Below, one piece after another: positions 7,987-16,029 of a stretch of 64,000 nt of DNA (position 1 is the stretch's first letter; every line of letters begins with the position of its first letter). The translations under genes were made by a program, and so were the position numbers. The notes below the pieces were generated by a model, which did not search any database, was not told where the DNA came from, and was given only the letters and a program-made list of their open reading frames with translations. Where the stretch lies: assembly GCF_900699785.1 (NCBI RefSeq), contig NZ_LR535679.1, forward strand, positions 62,001 to 126,000. The letters run 5' to 3'. The DNA is from Campylobacter showae. GTDB taxonomy: Bacteria; Campylobacterota; Campylobacteria; Campylobacterales; Campylobacteraceae.

Positions 7987-8343
7987 TCAAAGCATAAACA
8001 ACGCACACGCAACGCTATCAACCTTAAGCCCACCGACCTCTAAGTGCATTTTACATAAGCGCGCGAGCTTGTCCTCATCCATTGTCTTTTTTACGTTATG
8101 AACCAATACCTGCTTTTTACGACGGTTAGAATTTGCGCAAAAAGCCTTATATTGCTTAAAATAGTTAAAATCGTCAATCGGCGGCGTTGTCGTGTCATCC
8201 TCATAATGAACTTCATAGATATATTTAATTTTTGCAGTAGAAGCCGCAGTTAAAAACGCTTGCAAACTCGATAAGCTTTTAGCCTCAAGCGTTGAAGTTA
8301 TTACGCGATTTCCTTGCTGTTGGGTTACTTTATATATAGGCAT
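7987..8343 (-). CDS. Phage hypothetical protein, 118 residues
   Basis: No recognised family. Soluble; begins MPIYKVTQQQGNRVITSTLEAKSL, beta-type at first, with a basic stretch NSNRRKKQ in the middle that could bind nucleic acid or membrane lipid. It overlaps the upstream 215-residue gene by a base. Last gene before the intergenic region. Confidence 0.65.
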   Translation of the reverse strand: MPIYKVTQQQGNRVITSTLEAKSLSSLQAFLTAASTAKIKYIYEVHYEDDTTTPPIDDFNYFKQYKAFCANSNRRKKQVLVHNVKKTMDEDKLARLCKMHLEVGGLKVDSVACALFML

Positions 8344-8990
8344 TATTTTAACTCCTTTTCGATCATATAACGGAAAGAACTACCATAAGAGAAAAAAGAA
8401 CCATTATAATCAGATAAACAACCATTTTTAAAATACGTAAAAATCTCATTAAATTTAGCTCGAACGGCAGAAACAAATTCATCATAAGTATATAATTTAG
8501 CATAATTATTAGTATATTGCTCGCGAGTAGAACTATAATAAAAATAAAGAGTAGAGAAAAACGGATTAAAACGCTCCATTATCAAATTCAAGTAAAAATC
8601 CAAATCGTTAAAATCAGAATACAAAATTTTTATAACGTCAAATGATTTTTCAAAACCTGCACCGCCCGCAAACTCTCGCCAATCAACGCCGAAATAATCA
8701 GGCTTTAAAATAGATATTTCGATATAATCGTGAACCGATAAAGGGAAACGACGAATAACATAATCGCTTGTAAATTTTGATTTTTCCAAATGAAAAATAG
8801 TATCAACCAAAACAAAAGGACAAAGACCAAAACGAGGGCTTAATTTTTCTGATCCTATATGAAATTTAGAAAAATAAGAATAAAAAGGAATACCGCTAAA
8901 CGTTGCGCTACCCTCGCTAATTTCCGATCGAACAAAAGTAAAATCTGGGAAATATTTTTCTTGACAGCATTGACACATCAAAGCAACCAT
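8343..8990 (-). CDS. Phage hypothetical protein, 215 residues, aromatic-rich with N-terminal Cys cluster
   Basis: No recognised family. Very rich in Phe and Tyr. It has a CQCCQ cluster at residues 6-10 and another Cys near the C-terminus, and no convincing membrane helix. Unusual composition; perhaps a receptor-binding or vertex protein, or a metal-binding early protein. The sequence does not decide. It sits between a coiled-coil gene and the 118-residue gene with one-base overlaps on both sides. Confidence 0.65.
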   Translation of the reverse strand: MVALMCQCCQEKYFPDFTFVRSEISEGSATFSGIPFYSYFSKFHIGSEKLSPRFGLCPFVLVDTIFHLEKSKFTSDYVIRRFPLSVHDYIEISILKPDYFGVDWREFAGGAGFEKSFDVIKILYSDFNDLDFYLNLIMERFNPFFSTLYFYYSSTREQYTNNYAKLYTYDEFVSAVRAKFNEIFTYFKNGCLSDYNGSFFSYGSSFRYMIEKELK

Positions 8991-9220
8991 TATTCAGACT
9001 TCCCAAGCAAATTTTCACAAAGAAATTTTAAAAGGCGATTAGTTTCTTTTAACTCTGTTTGATTTTCAGAGAGTTTAAGAGATATAGCGTCTAAAGTCGT
9101 TTTAGTATCTACGGGGTTATTTTCCGAAACCTTATCGCCGATAGTTTTAACATTTAAGCTAATAGCGTTTAAAACGTCCATTTCCTGCCTAAATGCTTGC
9201 TCGCAATCTATATTAGCCAT
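8990..9220 (-). CDS. Phage small coiled-coil protein, 76 residues
   Basis: Acidic, helical protein with heptad spacing of hydrophobics from about residue 10 to 70; no membrane helix. Both ends overlap neighbouring genes by one base, so it is translated as part of the same operon. Function unknown. Confidence 0.6.
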   Translation of the reverse strand: MANIDCEQAFRQEMDVLNAISLNVKTIGDKVSENNPVDTKTTLDAISLKLSENQTELKETNRLLKFLCENLLGKSE

Positions 9221-9993
9221 TACGGATTAACCCCCTTAACCTTATTGTGAAAATAACCAAGACCGTTAAGCATCTGCATAAAAGCTTCACTAAGTCCGAC
9301 AATATCGCCTTTATCATCTTTAACCCACATAAAATCAGCGACTTTATTTATTTGCTCGATGTCTATACTCTCCGCGCCCGTAATTTTGCGCAAAATTTCT
9401 TTATCGGTAGCAGTAAATTTAGACGTTAAAAGTTTGAACATAAGCGTTTGATTAAATGTCTCGGCTTTGGCTTTAGCGTAATTTAGCTGTTGATCTTTAG
9501 AGTGCATTATAAGATCACGTTGTTTTAAAGATGTATTAGCACTAGCATAATATTGATTTGAAGACTGCTGAGAATTAAACGCAGAATTAGACATATTAAC
9601 AGCTAAATGCGCATACTGTATGCGCTCTTGTGCCGATATACCAAAAATTTTACTAAATATTCCAAGCTTAACACCCTTAGCAAATTTTTTAAACAAATTT
9701 GTACCTTTAACAAGTAAAGGAGTAAGAATTAAACCCAAAAAACCGATAACAATATCTAAAATTTTACGAATAATATCCTCTTGTTTTTGAATATAAATCA
9801 TTAAAGCAGAACTAAACATTATCGTAATACCGCTATCAATAGCCTGCTTTAAAATACCGTCATCCATACCGTTATCTTTAAGCTTTTTAAGGATAACGTC
9901 ATAAGCTACGTTATAAGTTAAGTCCTCGAACATCTCATCAACGCCGAGATTTAAAATTCTTAAAGCTTGATTTTTATTTTCGGGCATTATCAA
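9220..9993 (-). CDS. Phage membrane protein, 257 residues
   Basis: No recognised family. Residues about 52-66 and 76-95 are hydrophobic and can form two membrane helices, followed by a basic, glycine-containing segment (FKKFAKGVKLG). The second half is polar, with a Gln/Asn/Ser-rich stretch around 137-152. It lacks a Walker A motif, so it is not a Zot-type ATPase. It may be a membrane-associated virion or assembly protein. The start overlaps the end of the 53-residue gene by 20 nt. Confidence 0.65.
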   Translation of the reverse strand: MIMPENKNQALRILNLGVDEMFEDLTYNVAYDVILKKLKDNGMDDGILKQAIDSGITIMFSSALMIYIQKQEDIIRKILDIVIGFLGLILTPLLVKGTNLFKKFAKGVKLGIFSKIFGISAQERIQYAHLAVNMSNSAFNSQQSSNQYYASANTSLKQRDLIMHSKDQQLNYAKAKAETFNQTLMFKLLTSKFTATDKEILRKITGAESIDIEQINKVADFMWVKDDKGDIVGLSEAFMQMLNGLGYFHNKVKGVNP

Positions 9994-10135
9994 CCGCCTT
10001 TAACTGCTCTTGCTCTTGAATAAACTCACGAGTAACCTCACCAGGAGTTTTAAAAGTAAGAAACATATAAACCAAGCCCAAAAACACAAGAATAGCTACA
10101 CCCCAACCTTGATAATCAGAATTACGATTAGACAT
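9974..10135 (-). CDS. Phage 53-residue single-span membrane protein
   Basis: ATG at 10135 (revcomp of 10133-10135), stop TAA at 9974-9976. The protein starts MSNRNSDYQGWGVAI and has one membrane helix (about residues 12-28), then FKTPGEVTREF and an acidic/polar tail. Size and topology resemble the small coat or internal membrane proteins of small phages. The FKxPGEV segment recurs at the C-terminus of the adjacent 342-residue protein, whose gene ends 4 nt upstream. It has no signal peptide. Confidence 0.65.
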   Translation of the reverse strand: MSNRNSDYQGWGVAILVFLGLVYMFLTFKTPGEVTREFIQEQEQLKAVDNARK

Positions 10136-10139
10136 TTTT

Positions 10140-11168
10140 TTATTTTCCTTTCATAAAATCAGAAGCTACCTCACCAGGCAACTTAAATTTAAAAATTTCA
10201 GTTATATCAGGAAATCCGCCGAATAAATCATCTATATCGCCGTCGCTTAACTCAAAATTCTTTTCATCTGTCGCATTTTTAGCTTTTATCGCGTGATATT
10301 GCGCCTGCATTTCGCGAGGCGAAGCGCTTACGACCGCTTGACCGTCAAGGTCTTTAATCGTCAAAGGCGTCTTAGCAAACTTAGCTTGCTCATCTAAAAT
10401 TTCAACCTCTTTAGTCTTTTGCTCGATTATCTTGTTTTGATAATCGGTAACGCTTTGCGGAAGCTCAATCGCAACGGGATCAGTTATATTTAACTTAGCC
10501 TTTAATTCAGGAATATTAAGTTGCTGAGCAATGTTTAAATCCTTAATCTTAACCTCGTTAGATACTTTAAGATTATTTTCGACCTTAGCCGTCAAACCAA
10601 TATTTTTAAGCTCGTTTATAGACTTAGTTATCGGATCAAATTTTATCTCTTTTTGACCGATATTCTTTAACTGCTCGATCTCTTTAAGCTTGCTTTCTTT
10701 AATCTCTTTAATCGTCTTTGACTGCTCCTCGATTATCTCATTAGATTTTTTAAGATTTTCGTTAAGAGCTTCAAGCAACTGCTCAAATTTATCTTTTGCG
10801 GCAGGAGCAGGAGCGTCTTTTTTAGTAGGATCAACGACGCCCTCACCGACAGCTTGAGCCGCAATCTCGCCTAATTGCTCATCAGAAGCAATCCTAAGCA
10901 AATTTGAAAGCTGATAATTTCTTATAAGTTGGTCTAAAAGCTCGTTTTGTTTATCAAGGCGAGAAAGCAAACCGCCGCCCATATAAGCGGCGTTATTAAT
11001 AGGGGCGGGCATTTCAATCTTAGGCGGAGCGATAATATTTCTACTCTCGCCCGAAAAAGCACGCCTAACGACATAGCCAACGCCATTAACGACGGCGGGA
11101 GCGATATAGCGCTTTACACCCTCGCGAACAGCACCGCCGACAATAGGAGCTAAAACAGGTAAAGCCAT
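10140..11168 (-). CDS. Phage structural-type protein with membrane-active N-terminus and long coiled coil, 342 residues
   Basis: No recognised family. Residues 1-35 are glycine/alanine/valine-rich and hydrophobic to amphipathic (MALPVLAPIVGGAVREG). Roughly 115-170 and 215-265 are strongly charged and coiled-coil-like. The C-terminus is an acidic segment followed by FKLPGEVASDFMKGK. This architecture resembles DNA-pilot or tape-like minor virion proteins of small phages (an analogy, not a homology claim). It lies between the Gly-tailed protein and the 53-residue protein that shares its PGEV motif. Confidence 0.65.
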   Translation of the reverse strand: MALPVLAPIVGGAVREGVKRYIAPAVVNGVGYVVRRAFSGESRNIIAPPKIEMPAPINNAAYMGGGLLSRLDKQNELLDQLIRNYQLSNLLRIASDEQLGEIAAQAVGEGVVDPTKKDAPAPAAKDKFEQLLEALNENLKKSNEIIEEQSKTIKEIKESKLKEIEQLKNIGQKEIKFDPITKSINELKNIGLTAKVENNLKVSNEVKIKDLNIAQQLNIPELKAKLNITDPVAIELPQSVTDYQNKIIEQKTKEVEILDEQAKFAKTPLTIKDLDGQAVVSASPREMQAQYHAIKAKNATDEKNFELSDGDIDDLFGGFPDITEIFKFKLPGEVASDFMKGK

Positions 11169-11179
11169 ATTACACCCCC

Positions 11180-11743
11180 TTAACCATAAAAGCCCGAGCC
11201 GTCACCGTGACCCGGACTACCACCCGGAACACCACCGCCACCAGGACCGCCGCCCGGTCCGCTATTTTGAACGACATCAGGCGCGAAAGAACGCACTAAA
11301 AACGAGTGAGGACAATAAAAAACGAGCTTGTCATTTACGTCCGTTAGCTCATAACAAATTATAGAATTTGACGCTGAATTTAGCATTAAAAAAGACTTAG
11401 CGACTTTATAAATTTTATCGCCGTCTTTTAACTTAACGAACGAACCGTCAATAAAAGAACCAAAAGCCCCGTTTAATTGTAAATATAACTCATCAAACGG
11501 CGCGCCCGTACCAAGCTCCACCTTTTTATCGGCAATCGTTAAAAAAGCTTCGGGAGCATAAAGCCCTAAATGAACCTTAGAAACGTTTTGCAAGAGATAA
11601 ACCATTGAAAAAGAATTATCACCGACTAAGAGCGGGAAGCTCTTTTTTACAAGATAATTATCAGAAAACCCCGCAACTTTAACCTGAACGTCATTTTCAA
11701 GAGAACCGAAAAACCCTTGCAAGCCTAAACCAAAATTTAGCAT
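11180..11743 (-). CDS. Phage protein with Gly/Pro-rich C-terminal tail, 187 residues
   Basis: No recognised family. Residues 1-155 are rich in short beta-type segments (possible jelly-roll or spike domain). The last 30 residues are a low-complexity Gly/Pro/Ser tail ending DGSGFYG. There is no signal peptide or membrane helix. A capsid, vertex or spike protein is possible; the tail could be a flexible linker or anchor. It begins 9 nt after the stop of the 114-residue gene at 11753. Confidence 0.6.
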   Translation of the reverse strand: MLNFGLGLQGFFGSLENDVQVKVAGFSDNYLVKKSFPLLVGDNSFSMVYLLQNVSKVHLGLYAPEAFLTIADKKVELGTGAPFDELYLQLNGAFGSFIDGSFVKLKDGDKIYKVAKSFLMLNSASNSIICYELTDVNDKLVFYCPHSFLVRSFAPDVVQNSGPGGGPGGGGVPGGSPGHGDGSGFYG

Positions 11744-11752
11744 TTTAACCCC

Positions 11753-12097
11753 TTATGAAATTAACTTATAAACTTTATCCCACGCGACATCAATAGCGCG
11801 AATATTTGCCGACGCCTGCTCTAACAGCTTAATCACTTCGTCTTTATTTGGTGTCTTACCTTGCTCAAGCTGAATAAGATAATTATCTAAAGCTTCAGCC
11901 GTAGCCGTAAGACCCAAAACCTCGCTTTGCGCCTTGTTATCGTCGATTTCGGATAATTTTTCAAGAACTGATCCTGCAAGAACTGCACCTGCTTTGGCTT
12001 TGGGAAAAAATACGCTTAAAACGGGCGATAAAGCCCCAAGTATATTATTAGCCGCCTCGCTAGTCTTAGCGATCACTTCTTTAACACTGTTTGACAT
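11753..12097 (-). CDS. Phage hypothetical protein, 114 residues, membrane-interacting helix
   Basis: No recognised family. A mostly helical protein; residues about 15-45 are Ala/Val/Leu-rich with a short basic break (FFPKAKAGAV), which could lie in or on a membrane. The rest is acidic and amphipathic. It could be a structural membrane protein. Normal ribosome binding site (AAAGGAG) upstream. Confidence 0.6.
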   Translation of the reverse strand: MSNSVKEVIAKTSEAANNILGALSPVLSVFFPKAKAGAVLAGSVLEKLSEIDDNKAQSEVLGLTATAEALDNYLIQLEQGKTPNKDEVIKLLEQASANIRAIDVAWDKVYKLIS

Positions 12098-12110
12098 CTT
12101 TTAATCTCCT

Positions 12111-12413
12111 TTAGTCAAATAAATTTAAACTCTGTTGTTTTACGGCAAAAAGATAAACCCTGCCGCGCCTTAATTCAAAATCCCGAGCTTTACAAAAAGC
12201 TTTTAAATCTAAATTTTTACAATCCTCTTTATACTCCTTGAATATCTGCGAGCCAAGCCAATTTTTAGGCGTAGCTCTTAAATTTTGCGTTTGATAAATG
12301 ATTTTTGCCTTTTGCTCAAAATATTCACGCTTGATTTGATAATGCGCTAGATCAATACAAAATTTATTATTATGCTGTAAATATTTATCTAAAATTTGCT
12401 CTAAAATAGTCAT
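12111..12413 (-). CDS. Phage hypothetical protein, 100 residues
   Basis: No recognised family. A basic, soluble, Gln/Lys-rich protein with no membrane segment and no clear motif. Its start abuts the stop of the 80-residue gene at 12414, so the two are probably translated together. Confidence 0.6.
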   Translation of the reverse strand: MTILEQILDKYLQHNNKFCIDLAHYQIKREYFEQKAKIIYQTQNLRATPKNWLGSQIFKEYKEDCKNLDLKAFCKARDFELRRGRVYLFAVKQQSLNLFD

Positions 12414-12656
12414 CTATAAATACCTAAAACCCGAATAACAATACTTTTTAGCAAAAGCGTCCAATAAATCACCATCATCATCATAACCATATAACTTTTC
12501 ACTAGGAAATGAATAGAAAGTATTAAAAAAAGGGTCAGAATAAACATTATCACCATCTTCAATAGCAACCCTAGTTTCATCAACTGTAAGACCAATATCA
12601 AGTTGAGGAAACTCCAAGCAAGGATAATGGCTTACATCAACTAATAAAACACTCAT
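12414..12656 (-). CDS. Phage hypothetical acidic protein, 80 residues
   Basis: No recognised family. It begins MSVLLVDVSHYPCLEF and is strongly acidic in the second half (YDDDGDLLDAF). It lies directly after rep in the operon. Small acidic proteins in this place are often regulators or DNA mimics, but nothing in the sequence proves it. A competing ORF in another frame (12410-12601) is hydrophobic and repetitive and was discarded. Confidence 0.55.
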   Translation of the reverse strand: MSVLLVDVSHYPCLEFPQLDIGLTVDETRVAIEDGDNVYSDPFFNTFYSFPSEKLYGYDDDGDLLDAFAKKYCYSGFRYL

Positions 12657-12661
12657 AATTT

Positions 12662-14104
12662 TTAATCCTCAAATCTTTGTGCCTGAAGTATTTTCAAAGC
12701 GTCTTTAATAGGCTTTTTATACTCCTCGCTACGTATCTCTTTTAAAGCGATGATAAATTCATCTAAGCCGTAATACATTGAGCTAGTAAGCGGATTATCG
12801 ATACAAAGCCCACAATCACTTATAACCTTTTCATTTTTGTTAAAATTGCCCGCTAACTTAGATAAGCCGTATTCGTGTAAATTTAGCCCCTGCTTATCTA
12901 AATCCTTTTTAACTTCATCAAGCACGACGAGAAAGTTATTAAAATCGTAACCTAAATTTGTATAAACGGCAGATACGAAAGCCTTTAAAGCTTTTTTAGC
13001 TTGCTTTAAGTCCTTTGATTTTATGAAATCGTGCTTAGATAGCTTAGTGAAGCGATTTTCATCCCAATCGGCAAGAAAATCCCAAAATTTTAAACGGGTT
13101 TCGTCTTGATCACAACGTTGGTAAATTTTACGGACACTATCGGCTTGAACACTATTATTTGATATTCTTTCACGCTCTTTAACAGTTAAATCATACCACT
13201 TGCAAATATTTAGCCCAGTAGCCCAAAATTTACCCAAATTTGAGAATAAATAAGCCACTTCATCAACGGTATTAAACGGGATTAATCTTTGTATCCTTGC
13301 ACGCCCAAATTCTACTTCGTGACGGAATACACATAAATCTTTATCAAAAATAAAACCGTTTAATTCCCACTTAGTAAAAATCAATTCGGAAATATTTTGA
13401 TTTTTTACCTGCTTTACTTTGTCATATACGCGAAACATATCGGGATTTTTACCGAAACTAGCCCCCTCAAAACGGTTAAAACGCATAAAATTATTAACTG
13501 TGATAGTATTTATATCCGTAAATGTTTTTACCGCGTCATCACTGCTTATTAGGTCATCATCGTCATTTTTGCCGATACTCTCGCCAAAATTACTTATTTT
13601 TTTAAGAGAACGAAAATTAAAAAAATCAACGGGGGTATATTTTATCCCTGCGACATCCGTGCACAAATCTAGGCGTAAAACCTTTATTTGAAAATTTGCC
13701 CCCAAAATCTCAAATAAAAATTTCTTAACTTGCGTCATACAATATTCGTGACCGTATTTTAATAAATATATTGACCTAAACTGTAATTTTACGTGGTATA
13801 TACTCGTAGCTTTAAAATCGGCGTCCGAAACGTTAAAAAATACGTCATCGTTTCTAACGTAACCGATATATGCGCCCGTGCTTTTACTACTTACGAGAAA
13901 ATCACCGTAATTTAGCCCTAGATTTGTTTTTTCGACCTTTTCGCCAAAAGTCTTAACCATTTGCGCCGCCTCTTTAGCGCGCCTTATTTGAGCGACAAAA
14001 GGCTTAAATTTAGTATTGAATACTATTTCATCTAAACAATTAACACCGATAACTAGCGTATCGATACCTTGATGAACGATTTTAGGCGATGAAATTATTT
14101 GCAT
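12662..14104 (-). CDS. Replication initiation protein, Rep_trans/phage Rep type
   Basis: 480 residues, the largest protein of the element. Motifs typical of the replication initiation factor family (PF02486-like, used by rolling-circle plasmids and small phages) are visible: RLDLCTD at about 144-150, FRVYDK at about 224-229, and RHEVEFGRAR at about 261-270. It should nick the origin to start rolling-circle replication. Two hairpins lie immediately upstream (14142-14205), a possible origin or autoregulatory site. A possible ssDNA-binding protein is encoded just before it. Confidence 0.75.
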   Translation of the reverse strand: MQIISSPKIVHQGIDTLVIGVNCLDEIVFNTKFKPFVAQIRRAKEAAQMVKTFGEKVEKTNLGLNYGDFLVSSKSTGAYIGYVRNDDVFFNVSDADFKATSIYHVKLQFRSIYLLKYGHEYCMTQVKKFLFEILGANFQIKVLRLDLCTDVAGIKYTPVDFFNFRSLKKISNFGESIGKNDDDDLISSDDAVKTFTDINTITVNNFMRFNRFEGASFGKNPDMFRVYDKVKQVKNQNISELIFTKWELNGFIFDKDLCVFRHEVEFGRARIQRLIPFNTVDEVAYLFSNLGKFWATGLNICKWYDLTVKERERISNNSVQADSVRKIYQRCDQDETRLKFWDFLADWDENRFTKLSKHDFIKSKDLKQAKKALKAFVSAVYTNLGYDFNNFLVVLDEVKKDLDKQGLNLHEYGLSKLAGNFNKNEKVISDCGLCIDNPLTSSMYYGLDEFIIALKEIRSEEYKKPIKDALKILQAQRFED

Positions 14105-14141
14105 TTTTTTAAATCCCTTTGTAGATTTTTAGATTTTTTTA

Positions 14142-14205
14142 GGTAAGGGCACTTTGTCCCGACCTTACCACCTGATAGACGGGGCGCAGGCTAAGCCAAA
14201 CGCCC
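14142..14205. promoter_or_regulatory. Paired hairpins between the SSB-like gene and rep
   Basis: Hairpin one is GGTAAGG (14142-14148) with CCTTACC (14163-14169). Hairpin two is GGGCG (14182-14186) with CGCCC (14201-14205), enclosing GGC-TAA-GCC. On the coding (minus) strand hairpin one is followed by an A-run, not a T-run, so this is not an ordinary terminator. Candidate Rep recognition/nick site or rep control element. Confidence 0.45.
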
Positions 14206-14211
14206 TAAAAT

Positions 14212-14652
14212 TCAAGCTTTCGCGCCCTCTAGTTTTAGCATTGCCGTGACAAAGAGATCAACGGCAGGGGTAAATTTATCAAATACGATAACAGGTGTAG
14301 TGTTATACGCGTCAGCATATAACCTGAACTCGATCTTACCGTTAGCGATATAGACCTCGTCTTCCTCTAGATCGTGAAACTGTGATTGAGTTATGCGCGT
14401 TGTATGCTCGCCGCCGCTATTCATAGCAACATAAGTAAGCATATAAGTATCGTCCCATCGCTCGGGCTCGCCGAATTTGTCAAGGACGTCATTGCCGTCT
14501 TTATCTTTTTTAACCTTGCCCTCGATTTGCTTAAGTTTTTTGACCCTTATCTTCTGCTCAAAGATATCCTTTGATTGATTGAGCGCGCGGTAAATTTCTT
14601 TAGCGTGTTGCTCTTGCTCGGGTGTGTATAGTGGTGCTGTAATCTTTGCCAT
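14212..14652 (-). CDS. Phage protein, possible ssDNA-binding protein, 146 residues
   Basis: No firm family. The N-terminal third is helical and basic (QKIRVKKLKQIEGKVKKDKDG); the rest looks beta-rich (YMLTYVAMNSGG, RLYADAYN). Size, charge pattern and its place directly upstream of rep match the ssDNA-binding gene of small rolling-circle phages. The assignment rests on position and composition only. Confidence 0.5.
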   Translation of the reverse strand: MAKITAPLYTPEQEQHAKEIYRALNQSKDIFEQKIRVKKLKQIEGKVKKDKDGNDVLDKFGEPERWDDTYMLTYVAMNSGGEHTTRITQSQFHDLEEDEVYIANGKIEFRLYADAYNTTPVIVFDKFTPAVDLFVTAMLKLEGAKA

Positions 14653-14657
14653 TGTGT

Positions 14658-14864
14658 TTAATTCCTTTCAATTAGTGATTTAGTTTCGTGTAGTCTGAAT
14701 TCAGTATCGTTAAAACTTTGCTGAATATAAAGAATAGGGGTATTTTTATTATACCCGCAAACAAAGGTTAATTCGCGTTTGTCGTAGTCGATTGACATTA
14801 CTTCCGCGAACTTATCGCCGTGAAACGGTTTAGAGTGCGGCGACCTTACTTCAAGCCGTAACAT
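14658..14864 (-). CDS. Phage hypothetical protein, 68 residues
   Basis: No recognised family. A small beta-type soluble protein beginning MLRLEVRSPHSKPFHG, packed between the HTH gene (1-nt gap) and the 146-residue gene (5-nt gap). Its place among the replication genes suggests an early role. Confidence 0.5.
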   Translation of the reverse strand: MLRLEVRSPHSKPFHGDKFAEVMSIDYDKRELTFVCGYNKNTPILYIQQSFNDTEFRLHETKSLIERN

Positions 14865-14865
14865 T

Positions 14866-15075
14866 TTAATTTGATCCTTTCTGTGAAATTTGATTTACTT
14901 CATTTATTTGATTTTCCAATAAATAGCGGTCTTGTATTATCCTAGAAACCCTGCTTTCATCTATGCCGCTATCTTTTATAATATCCTTACGGGATATTTT
15001 TTTATACTTGCTAGCTAGCAAGTTATAAGCACTTAATAAAAATTTAGCTTGTGTGAGCGTTATATAAATTTTCAT
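14866..15075 (-). CDS. Small helix-turn-helix protein, 69 residues
   Basis: Contains a likely helix-turn-helix at about residues 27-50 (ISRKDIIKDSGIDESRVSRII), suggesting a regulator of the early genes. Its start lies 32 nt inside the 3' end of the recombinase gene, so the two overlap in different frames. The exact DNA target is unknown. Confidence 0.6.
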   Translation of the reverse strand: MKIYITLTQAKFLLSAYNLLASKYKKISRKDIIKDSGIDESRVSRIIQDRYLLENQINEVNQISQKGSN

Positions 15076-16024
15076 TTAGGTAACTCTCGTTTAAAGGGAA
15101 TAAAGATTTTAAATACCGCACGATAGCGCACATTACGGCAACAATAGCAACTTTTTTCTTTTTGCCTTTACTTATTAAGTTTTCGTAACGCTCCTTAAAT
15201 TTAGCGTTAAAACGCGAACTTACGAGCGCGCTAAGGTAAAGGACGCGTCTTATCGCAGAACTACCGCGCTTATTTATTCTCTTTGTTTTATGAACGCTTG
15301 ACCCGCTCTCGTATATACGAGGCGATAGCCCTAAAAATGAAATAAATTGTTTTTCGGATTTAGCCCTATTAAAATGTAATTGAGGGAATAAATTTAAGGC
15401 TAGATCAATACCGAAGCCTTTATTATTTCTTATGATTTCCTCGCAATTTGGAACAAAACTTTTTAAAATTTCAAATGCGATAAGTTTCAATTTTTCTTGC
15501 GTCTTTTTGACTTGAAGCGTCAAAGCTTTGATTATTTCCGATAATTCCGTATCGGTTACGAAGTCTTGAGATTTTTTAAAATTCTTTAATTGAGTTTGGA
15601 TTTTGGACAGAAGCAATATCGTAGAATTATAGCTTTTGATTAAACTATATTCACGGTTATAAACGCTAGGGTTTAAATCGGATTTGAATATACGACAATA
15701 TAGAGCCAAGCCGTAAGCGTCTGTTATATCGCTTTTTTGTAGCGTTAGATGTTTTAAAAAATATGAAGTTTTAGAAGGGCTTAAAGCCGAATACCTTACC
15801 GCTAAACCGCTTAAAGCAGATTGTAGCGGCAAGTGATAGTTATTCGTGTGCTCAAAAACGACGTATATATCATCTTTGACAAATGATTGAAAATAGGCCT
15901 TGATTGTGTTTATTTCGTTAGGTAAAGATACAAATTTAGGCTTTGTATCCTCGTTTGAAGTTAAAAAACAAAAATCTATCTTTTCCTTGCTTACGTCAGC
16001 ACCGACAAAATAACCTTTTTTCAT
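15044..16024 (-). CDS. IS110-family DEDD transposase/recombinase (Piv-like), likely phage integrase
   Basis: 326 residues, full length for IS110/Piv enzymes. The N-terminal RuvC-like DEDD domain has Asp10 (GADVSKEKIDF), Glu58 (VVFEHTNNYH) and Asp99/Asp102 (KSDITDAYGLALYC). The C-terminal Transposase_20 domain has FLGLSPRIYESGSS and KRINKRGSSAIRR, including the serine-rich site where IS110 enzymes carry the catalytic Ser. Known family fact: such enzymes integrate some Neisseria filamentous phages and, in IS110 elements, use a bridge RNA made from the non-coding end. Here a structured non-coding stretch lies directly upstream. First gene of the element's operon. Confidence 0.9.
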   Translation of the reverse strand: MKKGYFVGADVSKEKIDFCFLTSNEDTKPKFVSLPNEINTIKAYFQSFVKDDIYVVFEHTNNYHLPLQSALSGLAVRYSALSPSKTSYFLKHLTLQKSDITDAYGLALYCRIFKSDLNPSVYNREYSLIKSYNSTILLLSKIQTQLKNFKKSQDFVTDTELSEIIKALTLQVKKTQEKLKLIAFEILKSFVPNCEEIIRNNKGFGIDLALNLFPQLHFNRAKSEKQFISFLGLSPRIYESGSSVHKTKRINKRGSSAIRRVLYLSALVSSRFNAKFKERYENLISKGKKKKVAIVAVMCAIVRYLKSLFPLNESYLNENLYNAHTS

Positions 16025-16029
16025 CTGAT

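Noticed and set aside
12410..12601. 63-codon hydrophobic frame after rep
   Set aside because: Met/Leu/Ile-only composition from an AT-rich stretch; the overlapping 80-codon frame is a better gene.
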